Source: Ruegeria atlantica
Lineage (GTDB): Bacteria > Pseudomonadota > Alphaproteobacteria > Rhodobacterales > Rhodobacteraceae
Direction: 5' to 3'
Assembly: GCF_013033965.1 (NCBI RefSeq)
Contig: NZ_WQFE01000001.1
Location: 620,001-684,000 of the forward strand
DNA: 64,000 bases
Numbering within the stretch: position 1 is the first letter of the stretch; the number at the start of each line of letters is the position of its first letter. The position numbers were made by a program, and so were the translations under genes. The notes beneath the pieces are model-generated. The model was not told the origin of the DNA. It ran no database searches and worked only from the letters and a program-made list of their open reading frames with translations. Positions 53,438 through 62,667 of the stretch are shown in pieces.

Positions 53438-53809
53438 CTAGCCCGGCTGGAACAACTCGACAACATTTCCTGATGGATCCTCGCAGAGTATTTGCTTGCC
53501 ACCTGGTCCCGTGGTGATGTCGTTACGAAAGATTGCGCCCTGCTCGCGAAGTGAAGCGACCAAGGCCTTGATATCGTCGACAACCAATACACACCTGTTC
53601 CACCCACCAGGCTCGGGTTTTGCCCCGTCTGGCATAGGTTTGGACGCTGAGGCGACCGGGCCAGCCAACCAGAGTTCAAGGTCATCTCGCCTTATGATGG
53701 CCATCGCCGGTCCGTATTGCTCGATTAACTCAAACCCCAGTTGTTCGCAGTAAAAGACCAACGCCTGATCAACGTCTGACACAATGTATCGAAAATGAGC
53801 CATCGGCAT
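53438..53809 (-). CDS. VOC (glyoxalase/bleomycin-resistance) family protein
   Basis: A 123-residue protein of the vicinal oxygen chelate fold: FRYIVSDVDQALVFYCEQLG at the start, ELWLAGP in the middle and the second-module strand CVLVVDDIKALVASLREQG, ending ILCEDPSGNVVELFQPG with the last metal-binding glutamate. The first histidine is in MAHFRYI. Function in the family ranges from lyases to antibiotic binding. It is monocistronic; neighbours give no clue. Confidence 0.88.
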   Translation of the reverse strand: MPMAHFRYIVSDVDQALVFYCEQLGFELIEQYGPAMAIIRRDDLELWLAGPVASASKPMPDGAKPEPGGWNRCVLVVDDIKALVASLREQGAIFRNDITTGPGGKQILCEDPSGNVVELFQPG

Positions 53810-54225
53810 CCTCCGTATAGTCGCGAACTATACCACAATCGGCGGCTTTGTTCCGGGGGCAGCGAACTCGACCGACACAGACCTGGGAAGAACAGTGTTC
53901 TTATTGTTCGCGCATCACAGTAGGGTGTTATGTGAACAACCTTAGGGCGGTAGCATTACTTTCCAGGGTTCTCGCCGCTCGAGTGTACAGAATCACAGAT
54001 ACCATGCCGAATAATGCGTCGAATGCAGGCGATGTGATTTGTGACCCGGTCGTTCTGATCCGCGTCTGGACCAACTACTAAGTTTGGGTCAGGTTCGTGC
54101 GACGTTTAACAACATTGTGGAAGTTCACCCTTCGACAACCGAGCACATGGAGAAAGCGCTGCCTTCCTCCTCGGGCAACCCTTTTAAACAGGGCGGCGTC
54201 CTCGGCTGCGCCTGCGGGCCACCCC
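53810..54225. other. Region without supported genes
   Basis: No gene could be supported. The stretch lies between the VOC gene and the IS1182-type remnant and may contain decayed mobile-element DNA; several short open frames occur but none has family features or a good start. Confidence 0.45.
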
Positions 54226-54668
54226 GCGTGCGGTTCGGGGGTATCTGGACACGCTCGACGAGGCAGCCTTCGGCGCTGCGACACCCCTAAAGCTCAATTT
54301 CACGTCCTATTCCGATCCGGCAAGCCGAGGTCGGGTCGACCAAGACAATGCTGGATCGGGTGAAGGTAAAGCTCGATCTGCATCCTGAGAAGTTGATTGC
54401 AGACACTGCCTATGGCTCTGGTCCCATGTTCGACTGGTTGGTGGATCGCGAGATCGTACCGAATATCCCAGTCATTGACGAAGCCGGGCGTACGGATGGC
54501 ACGTGGTTTCGTGCAGACTTCGAATGGGACCCAGAAAACAACCAGTACGTCTGCCCTGAGGGCGAAACGCCGAAGCAATTCCGCCGCAACTACCCCTCAT
54601 GGGGGATTGTTGGGCCTCGGACAAAAGCAAAGAATGAAGGCGGTCACACCCGATTTCAGACCGCATAA
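54226..54668 (+). pseudogene. Internally deleted IS1182-family transposase remnant
   Basis: Two out-of-phase pieces of an IS1182-type transposase are joined. The first reads GYLDTLDEAAFGAATPLKLN and FTSYSDPAS; the second reads IRQAEVGSTKTMLDRVKVKL, ADTAYGSGPMFDWLVDRE, IPVIDEAGRTDGTW and CPEGETPKQFRR. In whole transposases about 35-40 residues lie between SDPA and RQAE. Here they are missing and the frame has shifted. The C terminus after QFRR is unlike the family. No inverted repeats or target duplication were found. Confidence 0.8.
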
Positions 54669-54678
54669 TCACGAATAG

Positions 54679-55947
54679 ATGGTGAAGATGACGAAAGTTT
54701 CGATCAATCCCCAACGCTTGTGGTCCCGATTGATGGACATGTCCGAAATTGGTGAGATTCCGAACAATGGAAGTTGCAGGCTTGCCTTGTCACAGGACGA
54801 TGTTGATGGCCGGGAACTGTTTCTTGCATGGTGTGAATCCCGCGGGTACCCGGCAATGTTCGACAAGATCGGAAACTTGTTCATTCGCCGCAATGGAACT
54901 GATCCCGATGCGCTCCCCCTCGCCATCGGATCGCATCTGGACACACAACCAAATGGCGGCCGGTTCGATGGCATTCTTGGTGTTCTCGCGGGCCTGGAGG
55001 TTCTTGAGACATTGGATGATTTCAAGATCAAAACTCGTGCACCGATAGACCTTGTCGTCTGGACCAACGAAGAAGGAGCCCGGTTTCAGCCTGCGATGAT
55101 GGGTTCTGGCGTGTATTGCGGTGTTCTTGATCTGCCGAGTGTTCTTGCAACCACAGATGATCAAGACATCTCGGTCGCTGAAGAAACGACACACCATGGG
55201 TATGACAAAGGGTGTCCCCCGGGATTTCAACAGATTGAACGGTACGTCGAGCTGCATATCGAGCAAGGTCCAATTCTGGAAATGGAAGACAAGGCAATCG
55301 GGGTTGTCACCGGGGGGCAAGGTATCCGTTGGTACGACGTCAATCTAACTGGTGAGGAAACTCATGCAGGGCCAGTGCCCATGCGTAGTCGCCGCGATCC
55401 CGTACCCGCGTTAGCGCCTGTTGTCGAACTGGTCTATCGGATCGGGCAGAAGGATGAAAACGCGCGCGCAACTATTGGCAAAGTCGAGACACATCCAGGG
55501 TCGATCAATGTTGTGCCGGGGCAAGTATGTCTGAGCGTTGATCTGCGGCACCCAAATGAAGCTGACTTGGCGGCTATGCAAGAGGCATTTCTCAATGGGA
55601 TCTCTGACATTGCGTCAGAACATCCGGAGCTAGAGGTGAAAGCAAAATGTCGTTGGCATTCTCCCGTGGTTCAGTTCGATCCAGAAATGGTGAGCAGGGT
55701 CCGCGAGGCAGCCAAACAACGAAACTTGCCTTCCATGGAAATTGTTTCCGGGGCAGGACATGATGCCTTCAATCTGGCGCAGATCGTACCCACAACCATG
55801 ATCTTCGTTCCCTGCCGTAACGGGATCAGTCACAATGAACTGGAGTATACCAAGCCAGAACATGCCGCCGCAGGAGCTAATGTCCTGCTGGATATGGCGT
55901 TGCGCTTTGCCACAGCGAACCATGGCGCCCTGCAATTGCAGGAGTAA
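54679..55947 (+). CDS. M20 Zn-dependent hydrolase (N-carbamoyl-amino-acid/allantoate type)
   Basis: The 422-residue enzyme has the features of the AllC/ureidopropionase group: GSHLDTQPNGGRFDGILGVL (His-Asp metal pair), WTNEEGARFQPAMMGSGVY, ELHIEQGPILE, TGEETHAGPVPMRSRRDP and SGAGHDAFNLAQIVPTTMIF. It would split an N-carbamoyl amino acid or a ureide into amine, ammonia and CO2. The start could be 54679 or the ATG at 54688; neither has a strong Shine-Dalgarno. It begins only 10 bases after the transposase remnant. Neighbouring guanidine-processing genes suit a carbamoyl substrate. Confidence 0.92.
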   Translation: MVKMTKVSINPQRLWSRLMDMSEIGEIPNNGSCRLALSQDDVDGRELFLAWCESRGYPAMFDKIGNLFIRRNGTDPDALPLAIGSHLDTQPNGGRFDGILGVLAGLEVLETLDDFKIKTRAPIDLVVWTNEEGARFQPAMMGSGVYCGVLDLPSVLATTDDQDISVAEETTHHGYDKGCPPGFQQIERYVELHIEQGPILEMEDKAIGVVTGGQGIRWYDVNLTGEETHAGPVPMRSRRDPVPALAPVVELVYRIGQKDENARATIGKVETHPGSINVVPGQVCLSVDLRHPNEADLAAMQEAFLNGISDIASEHPELEVKAKCRWHSPVVQFDPEMVSRVREAAKQRNLPSMEIVSGAGHDAFNLAQIVPTTMIFVPCRNGISHNELEYTKPEHAAAGANVLLDMALRFATANHGALQLQE

Positions 55948-56004
55948 GGAGTAGAATCTTTACACGTAAACCTTGACGACACCGCAATACTGAAGAGATC
56001 CCCA

Positions 56005-57672
56005 ATGACCCGAGCTTTCGTCCTCGCAACCACATTGCTCTCCCCATTGGCAGCGGGAAACGCGTTTTCGCAGCCCTTGGTTCTCACGGGTGCCGATGTC
56101 TACACCGTTAACGAAAATCGCGATTGGGCTGAGGCGGTCGGAATCGACGAAAACGGAATCATTGTCGCCGTTGGTTCAGAAGCTGAGGTTATTGCTGCTG
56201 TCGGATCTGACGCGTCGATCATCGACCTCGAAGGTCGCATGGTTTTGCCTGGTTTTCAGGACGCCCATCTTCATGCGATTGAGGCGGGTGTAAACGCAGC
56301 TCTTTGCGAATTCGAACCATTTGACAATCTGAACGGGTACCGGGACAGCGTCTTGCAATGCGCCGAGAATGATAGCACGGGCCTGTGGGTTCGCGCTTCG
56401 GGCGTTAACATACCGAACCTGTTGGATCTGCACCCAAACCCAGTTGAATTTCTGGACGAGTTGCTGCCGGACCGTCCCATATTGATCCTGGACGACATCG
56501 GTCACGGAGCTTGGGCAAATTCTGTAGCTCTGAAGGCGGCGGGGTACGACGTGTCTGGTGACAAGGCGAACGGCAATATCATTCTACGTAACGATCAAGG
56601 CACGCCAAACGGTGTGGTGCTGGAAAATGCACCGCATAACTTGCGCACCTTGGCATTCCTGCCAACCGAGGATCATCTGAACTTTGCCTACGATAGCCTG
56701 CTTGCGGCGGCAAATGACCTGAACCGGAACGGAATCACAACGGTTAGCGACGCTGGAGGGTATTGGCCGCAGGGGCATCACCGTGTTTGGGATTGGGCTG
56801 AAGAGGCGGGAGAGCTGACGGTACGTGCGTCAAATGCTTTCTACGTTTATCCGGACCGCCCCCTTGAAGAGCAGCTTTCCGAGCTAAAGGGGTTGTTTCA
56901 CAACGACCCCGACCGTTTGGTTCGGTTCAATCAGGCAAAGTTTTATGTTGATGGGATTCTGAGCCAAGGAACCGGAGCTCTACTTGAGCCGTATGAGAAC
57001 GACGCCGGACCTGAGCTTGGCTACCTCTACTTCCCAGGGGAATACTTGAATGAGATCGCTCATGAATTCAGCGCGGCAGGGTTTCAACTGCATTTTCATG
57101 TAACAGGCGATAACGGCGCACGGTTGGCGTTAGATGCCATCGCCCATGCGAACCAAGACTCAGGGCCGCACCGACTGACGCATCTTTATTTGGTAGACCC
57201 GGCAGACTATCCGCGATTTGCAGAACTGAATGCCATTGCTGATTTCCAAATCCCACCAAGCGCACTTGAAGATGATTACATCGACTTCATCGGCGAATTT
57301 ATCGGTGACAGGACAGATCGACTATTGCCTGCAGGAGATTTGTTGAACGCCGGAGCCACCGTCACCATGAGCAGTGATTGGGATGCAGACGAGCTTAACC
57401 CGCTGATTAAAATCTCTGCGGTCGTCAGTCGTGAAACGAATGGCTTTCCAGACGTTGAAACAGCGATTGAAGCGATGACCATCAATCCGGCTTACTTGCT
57501 GCAGCATGATGACAAAACAGGGTCAATCGAAGTAGGTAAATACGCCGATCTGGTTGTGATCAGCGAGAACATCCTGGAGTTACCGGTCAGCCAGATACCC
57601 TCTGCCGAGATCGAAGCCACGTTGCTTCAGGGTGAGCCTGTTTTTGACGCCAATGGTCTATTTGCAGAATAG
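56005..57672 (+). CDS. YtcJ-like amidohydrolase, exported
   Basis: A 555-residue metallohydrolase of the YtcJ (COG1574) family. The N terminus looks like a signal peptide (MTRAFVLATTLLSPLAAGNA, cleavage near AFS-QP), so it is probably periplasmic. Metal sites are seen in GFQDAHLHAIEAG, HFHVTGDNGARLALDAI (His) and SSDWDADELNP (Asp), and the C-terminal composite domain KYADLVVI is present. The substrate is unknown. It lies 57 bases after the M20 gene and ends convergently, four bases from the LuxR-type stop. Confidence 0.88.
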   Translation: MTRAFVLATTLLSPLAAGNAFSQPLVLTGADVYTVNENRDWAEAVGIDENGIIVAVGSEAEVIAAVGSDASIIDLEGRMVLPGFQDAHLHAIEAGVNAALCEFEPFDNLNGYRDSVLQCAENDSTGLWVRASGVNIPNLLDLHPNPVEFLDELLPDRPILILDDIGHGAWANSVALKAAGYDVSGDKANGNIILRNDQGTPNGVVLENAPHNLRTLAFLPTEDHLNFAYDSLLAAANDLNRNGITTVSDAGGYWPQGHHRVWDWAEEAGELTVRASNAFYVYPDRPLEEQLSELKGLFHNDPDRLVRFNQAKFYVDGILSQGTGALLEPYENDAGPELGYLYFPGEYLNEIAHEFSAAGFQLHFHVTGDNGARLALDAIAHANQDSGPHRLTHLYLVDPADYPRFAELNAIADFQIPPSALEDDYIDFIGEFIGDRTDRLLPAGDLLNAGATVTMSSDWDADELNPLIKISAVVSRETNGFPDVETAIEAMTINPAYLLQHDDKTGSIEVGKYADLVVISENILELPVSQIPSAEIEATLLQGEPVFDANGLFAE

Positions 57673-57675
57673 ACT

Positions 57676-58596
57676 TCAATCGTAGTACGGATCGCTCAAC
57701 TTACGATCGAGGTAAACAAGCGGGTCTTTCGTTGCATTTGCAGGCGTTCGAGAAAGCGCCTCGAGAAACAGGGAAAACAACTCGCCCTGTGAGGCTATGC
57801 CCAGCTTTGCGTGAATACGCTTACGGTGGACCTTGACTGTCTCGGGGCTGTTGCCCAGTTCGCGCGCAATGGACTTGGACGAGTGGCCCTTGAGAATAAG
57901 GCGAACAATCTCTGCTTCACGTTCGCTAAGAATTGATGTGGCAAAGCGCTCGAAGGACTTGTTGAGGTGCTGCCCGATGCGTCCGTGACCAATGACGGTT
58001 TCCGGATCCAGTCGCGGCCAATGCCTTCGGCAAAGGGCACCGACGCAAGGCAGCAGTTTTTCCAGCGCCAATCGGGCCTGTGGTGATAACTGAAAACCCT
58101 CTTCTCGGCTTCCCAGTGAAAGAACTAGGCACGCGCCCTGATCGAAGCGGATAAAGAGGCCGGTTTCATCGAACAACCCGGTGCCTGAATAGAACGTCTG
58201 GTAGTATTCTGAGGTCAGAAAATCATCTGGTGCGCAGTCATTCAAAGCCATGACTCCGTCACCGAAACCCTGCCGAAACAGGTTGTAAAACGGGTCGAAC
58301 AGGTAAGCAAAATCAAGGTATGGCTTGATTGTTGCACCACAGTATTGATCGTCGAGGTTGTCGAATAATTCGACCGGCGAGTGTGAGGGAAAGAACGCAG
58401 TCACAAAAGTGCTGTCATAGCCCGAGTTGGACTGGCACAGAGCCGCAAGCGCGCCAAGAAACCCTTCGTGCCCAACCTTTTCTATGACCGTGGCCAAACC
58501 CGCTAGGGTTTCGGTCGTTTGAGCCCGATCAATTCCTGACACGGAATTCGCTGGCGGAGTTCCAATAGCATCATTGTTGATCTTTAGACTAAGCAT
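57676..58596 (-). CDS. LuxR-family regulator
   Basis: The 306-residue protein has a C-terminal LuxR/GerE helix-turn-helix (SILSEREAEIVRLILKGHSS and GNSPETVKVHRKRIHAKLG). The first 220 residues form an unassigned sensor region with FAYLFDPFYNLFRQG. ATG 58596 follows GGAGG at six bases; longer open reading upstream overlaps the agmatine deiminase gene and is rejected. It is 23 bases downstream of the first agmatine-deiminase-family gene and on the same strand, so it probably belongs to, and regulates, that operon. Confidence 0.9.
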   Translation of the reverse strand: MLSLKINNDAIGTPPANSVSGIDRAQTTETLAGLATVIEKVGHEGFLGALAALCQSNSGYDSTFVTAFFPSHSPVELFDNLDDQYCGATIKPYLDFAYLFDPFYNLFRQGFGDGVMALNDCAPDDFLTSEYYQTFYSGTGLFDETGLFIRFDQGACLVLSLGSREEGFQLSPQARLALEKLLPCVGALCRRHWPRLDPETVIGHGRIGQHLNKSFERFATSILSEREAEIVRLILKGHSSKSIARELGNSPETVKVHRKRIHAKLGIASQGELFSLFLEALSRTPANATKDPLVYLDRKLSDPYYD

Positions 58597-58619
58597 ATCC
58601 AACCTCCGTTTTTTGACCG

Positions 58620-59669
58620 TCAAGCGGGCTGCTGTTGGGTCATGCAGTGAATGCCACCACCGTTCCAACAGATGTCCCGGATATCGACCTGAACGATCTG
58701 GCGATCGGGAAAGGCCTTCCTGAAGGTTTCGACAGCCGCATCGTCTGTCTCGGGGGTGCCAAAGCTGGGCAGAACCACACCGCTGTTTGCAATGTAACAA
58801 TTCACATATGATGTAGCGGTGAACTCGCTCTCGTGATGATAGAGGTAAGCCTCGTTCAGCAGCGTAATTTCGATTTCATTGCCGCCTGCATCGGTTTGCC
58901 CACGCAACGCTTTCAGGTTTTCCCGACAAACCCTTTGATGAGGATTTTCGTTGTCAGGGTTGTCCTCAAACAGAACATGACCCGGCCGCGTAAAGGTCAG
59001 AACACCGTCGATGTGACCATCCGTGATCCATTCGTTTTCATCGCCGGGCAACCAGATAACTTTGCGGGCGCCGATCGCGTGAAACAGCTCGCGTTCGACA
59101 TCTGCCTTGGTCATTCCCGGGTTGCGGTTAGAGTTGAGAAAACAGGTTTCCGTGGTGATCACAGTTCCGCGCCCATCGCTGATCAAACCGCCCCCTTCGC
59201 CACATAGGGGCGACTGAAAGCATGGAAGCCCAAGATGGGATACCAGCTTTTCACCAATGTCCCTGTCGCCGGGCTCAAGTGGGAACTTGCTGCCCCAGTT
59301 GTTAAACAGCAAGTTAGACCCGACGGTCTGACCATTTGCATTCTGCACAAACAAAGGCCCGGTATCCCGGAACCACAGGTCATCCTGATCCAGCGCAATC
59401 ACATCGATGTGCCCTGGCAGTTTCCGACGTGCCAGTTTGAAAGCATGGGGTGCTGCGATCACGCGCACTTGCTCAAATTGGGAGATCGCACTCGCAATCG
59501 CGACAAACGAATCCTGAACCTTTGCAATGTCTCTCCCCCAAGTGTCGGGATGATCGTCGTGGACCCAAGCCATCCAGCATGCGGCATGACGTGCGGTTTC
59601 GGCCGGCATCACAAAACCCAACTCCCCGGGTGTACTGCTGGTCAGGGTCTGGCGCAGTTCCTTATTCAT
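58620..59669 (-). CDS. Agmatine deiminase-family protein 1
   Basis: A 349-residue guanidino-group hydrolase of the agmatine deiminase/PPAD family: DLWFRDTGPLFV, EGGGLISDGRGTVITTETCF, GHIDGVLTFT and the C-terminal catalytic cysteine in GGGIHCMTQQQ. It would hydrolyse a guanidino compound to a carbamoyl (ureido) derivative and ammonia. ATG 59669 follows GGAGCC; its start overlaps the stop of the second copy by four bases. The Trp/Gly-rich DIR-CWNGGGIHC end is typical of the family. Specificity cannot be read. Confidence 0.92.
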   Translation of the reverse strand: MNKELRQTLTSSTPGELGFVMPAETARHAACWMAWVHDDHPDTWGRDIAKVQDSFVAIASAISQFEQVRVIAAPHAFKLARRKLPGHIDVIALDQDDLWFRDTGPLFVQNANGQTVGSNLLFNNWGSKFPLEPGDRDIGEKLVSHLGLPCFQSPLCGEGGGLISDGRGTVITTETCFLNSNRNPGMTKADVERELFHAIGARKVIWLPGDENEWITDGHIDGVLTFTRPGHVLFEDNPDNENPHQRVCRENLKALRGQTDAGGNEIEITLLNEAYLYHHESEFTATSYVNCYIANSGVVLPSFGTPETDDAAVETFRKAFPDRQIVQVDIRDICWNGGGIHCMTQQQPA

Positions 59670-60682
59670 GACTTTGGCTCCTGTTGCGTGATGCAATGAA
59701 TGCCGCCACCACCGATGGCGATCGATGGGATTTCGACTTGGGCAACTCGGCGGCCTGGCAGGTATTGCTCAAACACTTCACGGACCAAGTCATCTTCTGG
59801 CAGGCCGTATTTCGGCATCACCACACCAGCGTTGCAGATGTAGGAATTCACGTATGAACGGCAGAACTTTTCGTTATCCGTTGCAAAATCCGCCGCATCC
59901 GGAACACGTATCAGTGACAGCGGGCGTCCTTTGGCGTCGGTCTGGTTCTCAAGTGCCGAAATGTTGGCGGCATTGATGTCATGCCACTCGTGATCCACAG
60001 GTCCTTCGCCTTCTACCAGAACCACACCCGGCGCCAGAAAGGCGGCGATGCCATCGACGTGCCCGTCGGTTTCCGTTTCTTCAACGTTTCCCGGGAGCCA
60101 GATAACCTTGTCGCCACCCAGCATCTCTTTCAACTCGGTTTCAATATCGGTCCGTGTCCAGTCGGGGTTGCGGTTCAAGTTCGGGAAACAGCTCTCGGTG
60201 GTGAGAATTGTTCCTTCACCATCGACACTGACCCCGCCGCCTTCAGCGATCAGGTCTGACACGAACTTACGCACTCCGGACTTTTCGAGGATCGTTGATG
60301 AGACTGTATCGTCACCCGCAAACGGCGCGTATTTGCCACCCCAAGCGTTGAAGCGGAATGAGGTTCCGGCCTTGTTGCCCTCTCCGTCGACGAGGAAGCA
60401 GGGGCCTGCATCACGTGCCCAACTGTCGTTGATCGGGTGCTCCAACAGTTCAATATCACTGCCCAACAGATCACGCGCGACAGCGATGTCTTCACGCCGA
60501 ACCAGCATGGTCAATGGCTCAAACTGGCGAATGGCGTGGGCCACATCAGTGTAGTTTCGGCGCGTTTCCGAGATGTCGTCCCAAACCTCAGCGCGTGATG
60601 GCCACATCATCCACGTCCGTTCATGATCTGCCCATTCTGCTGGCATGTGAAATCCGGCTTGCTTTGGTGTTTGCCGCTGCAC
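59666..60682 (-). CDS. Agmatine deiminase-family protein 2
   Basis: The 338-residue paralogue has the same catalytic elements: DSWARDAGPCFLVD, AEGGGVSVDGEGTILTTESC, GHVDGIAAFLAPG and GGGIHCITQQEP. The start is GTG 60682, six bases after GGAG. MPAEWADHERTWMMWPSR near the N terminus is very close to classical agmatine deiminases, so this copy is the likelier true agmatine enzyme and may be aguA-like. The two copies differ markedly, suggesting different guanidino substrates. It is the first gene of the operon and divergent from the LysR gene. Confidence 0.92.
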   Translation of the reverse strand: MQRQTPKQAGFHMPAEWADHERTWMMWPSRAEVWDDISETRRNYTDVAHAIRQFEPLTMLVRREDIAVARDLLGSDIELLEHPINDSWARDAGPCFLVDGEGNKAGTSFRFNAWGGKYAPFAGDDTVSSTILEKSGVRKFVSDLIAEGGGVSVDGEGTILTTESCFPNLNRNPDWTRTDIETELKEMLGGDKVIWLPGNVEETETDGHVDGIAAFLAPGVVLVEGEGPVDHEWHDINAANISALENQTDAKGRPLSLIRVPDAADFATDNEKFCRSYVNSYICNAGVVMPKYGLPEDDLVREVFEQYLPGRRVAQVEIPSIAIGGGGIHCITQQEPKS

Positions 60683-60721
60683 GTGTGGCTCCGATCTTCA
60701 ATAGCTGTGTCTTGTTTGGAG

Positions 60722-60734
60722 TCTATTCATTAGA
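60722..60734. promoter_or_regulatory. Possible LysR box
   Basis: TCTATTCATTAGA has the T-N11-A form with the dyad TCTA-N5-TAGA, in the 102-base spacer between the agmatine deiminase gene and the divergent lysR gene, where a LysR regulator would be expected to bind. Confidence 0.5.
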
Positions 60735-60784
60735 TACAGTGATGGACAAACGCGTAATTCTTGGGAAAATCATTAGTACAACTC

Positions 60785-61702
60785 ATGAATAATCCCTACC
60801 GCCTCCTCCCACCGCTTGGATCGCTTGTAGGATTTGAAGCTGCGGCGCGCCTGGGAAGCTTTTCACAAGCCGCGGATGAGCTACACGTGACCCAGTCCGC
60901 GATTTCGCATCAGATTCGCACGTTGGAAACGCATCTGGAGCAACCTCTGTTTCACCGCGTCGGGCGTGGCATCGAACTTACTGATGCCGGTAGAGATCTG
61001 TATCGAACGAGTTTGGAAGCGCTAGAAACTGTGCGTCAGGGCGTTCAGCGGCTTGATGCGTACTCAAAGCCAGGAACAGTTGTCGTGCAGATTTTGCCGG
61101 TTGTTGCAGCCAGTTGGTTCATGCCGAGATTGGCTGAACTCAAATCATCAAATCCGGAAGTAGAACCATGGCTGTACACAGGCGAGCTGACAGCCGAATT
61201 GGTCGATACGGAATATGATATCTCATTTCGTTACGAACCGCCGCAAATTCCAGATGAAATCGGGACCCAATTTCTCTCAGAGCGGCGTGTTCCACTTTGC
61301 GCCCCAAGCCTATTGGAGGCGTTTCATAGCAGCCCTGAAACCGCCCCCCTTATTCATGATGAAGAGCCGGATGATTGGCAAACCTGGTACATTCGTGCCG
61401 GGCTATCGCGTGAAAACTACTCGGCGGGTTTGAATTTCTCCGATCCCGTTTATGCACTGGATGCTGCCGCGCAAGGTCTCGGCGTCTATCTGGGAAACCC
61501 TGATCTGGCAGCGCCGTGGTTGGAAAAGGGGCAATTGTGTCAGGCAGGTGAACACTTACTGGAAACCGGCCGGATCATGTACATCGTCACCCAGGATCGT
61601 GATCTGCAACGGCCCGCTGTACGGGCCTTGTGGGACTGGCTGGTGGCTCACGCCCCTTCGGCAGACACGGCCACATCTTCGGGAAAGAAACAAGCTGACT
61701 GA
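60785..61702 (+). CDS. LysR-family regulator (GcvA type)
   Basis: A 305-residue LysR regulator with the winged helix (LPPLGSLVGFEAAARLGSFS, ADELHVTQSAISHQIRTLE) and substrate domain of GcvA type. ATG 60785 is chosen over an upstream in-frame start since family members begin MNxxYRLLPPL. It is divergent from the two agmatine-deiminase-family genes and probably controls them. Its 3' end overlaps the convergent Dpp ATPase gene by 55 bases. Confidence 0.92.
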   Translation: MNNPYRLLPPLGSLVGFEAAARLGSFSQAADELHVTQSAISHQIRTLETHLEQPLFHRVGRGIELTDAGRDLYRTSLEALETVRQGVQRLDAYSKPGTVVVQILPVVAASWFMPRLAELKSSNPEVEPWLYTGELTAELVDTEYDISFRYEPPQIPDEIGTQFLSERRVPLCAPSLLEAFHSSPETAPLIHDEEPDDWQTWYIRAGLSRENYSAGLNFSDPVYALDAAAQGLGVYLGNPDLAAPWLEKGQLCQAGEHLLETGRIMYIVTQDRDLQRPAVRALWDWLVAHAPSADTATSSGKKQAD

Positions 61703-62667
61703 CGATCTTCGGCTTGTTCAACCAGTTTTGGAATCTCCGAACGACATCGCGCAGGACGCCCTTTTTGCTCATATAGCCAGCAGCGCGTGTGAAACGGGCA
61801 ACCGCACGGTATGGCATCGTGCGAAGGCACATCACCCTTCAAAACAATTGGCTTTGAGCGCGCTTTGTTTTTGGCCTTAACGCGTGGCACCGCCGACATC
61901 AGCGCGGCTGTGTAAGGGTGCCTTGGATTGGCAGACAGAGCTTTGGATGGACCAGTTTCCACAATCTCACCCAAATACATGACGGCGATACGTTGGCAAA
62001 GGTGGCGTACGACTGAAAGGTCGTGGCTGATGAACAGCATCGCCATGTTTTCCTGAGTGCGTAGTTCATCCAGAAGATTCAGGATTTGGGCCTGAACTGA
62101 TACATCAAGCGCGCTGACTGGCTCATCTGCCACAATGATCGACGGGCTGTTCGCAATGGCCCGTGCGATCGCGATGCGCTGCCGTTGACCACCGCTGAAA
62201 TGTTGAGGAAACCGCGCCGCGTGTTGAGGGTTCAAACCAACCCGCTCAAGCAATGCTTGAACAAGGTCCATTTCGTTGCTTCGTTCTGCCGTTTTCTGAA
62301 TGCGAAACGGTTCGGCCAACGTGTATCCAACGGTCTTTCGAGGATGCAGCGAGGAATAGGGATCCTGAAACACCATCTGCACCTGGCGCGCCAATTTGCG
62401 TCGGTCAGAAGGCTTGGTGGCGTCAAGTGCCTCACCGTTCACCACCAATGACCCACTCGACTGCTCGACAAGGCCAACGATCGCTTTTCCCAAAGTCGTT
62501 TTCCCACTGCCAGACTCGCCGATCAAGCCGAGCACTTCTCCGGGGTTTACGGACAGAGTGATGTTATTGAGGGCTCGGAATGTGGAAGGTGCTTCAAAAA
62601 CCCCTCTTGGCGCAGATGACGCGAACTCGACTGACAGGTTCTCTATATTGAGTGCTGGGTTAGTCAT
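61648..62667 (-). CDS. Oligopeptide/dipeptide ABC ATPase (DppF/OppF type)
   Basis: The 339-residue ATPase has Walker A GESGSGKTT, FSGGQRQRIAIARAIANSP, Walker B IIVADEPVSALDV, and the C-terminal Opp/Dpp zinc-like Cys stretch (PSHDAIPCGCPFHTRCWLY). It is second of a DppDF pair, overlapping the first ATPase gene by four bases. Binding protein and permeases are not encoded on this side, so they may lie beyond the right edge. Its 3' end overlaps lysR. Confidence 0.92.
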   Translation of the reverse strand: MTNPALNIENLSVEFASSAPRGVFEAPSTFRALNNITLSVNPGEVLGLIGESGSGKTTLGKAIVGLVEQSSGSLVVNGEALDATKPSDRRKLARQVQMVFQDPYSSLHPRKTVGYTLAEPFRIQKTAERSNEMDLVQALLERVGLNPQHAARFPQHFSGGQRQRIAIARAIANSPSIIVADEPVSALDVSVQAQILNLLDELRTQENMAMLFISHDLSVVRHLCQRIAVMYLGEIVETGPSKALSANPRHPYTAALMSAVPRVKAKNKARSKPIVLKGDVPSHDAIPCGCPFHTRCWLYEQKGRPARCRSEIPKLVEQAEDRQSACFFPEDVAVSAEGA

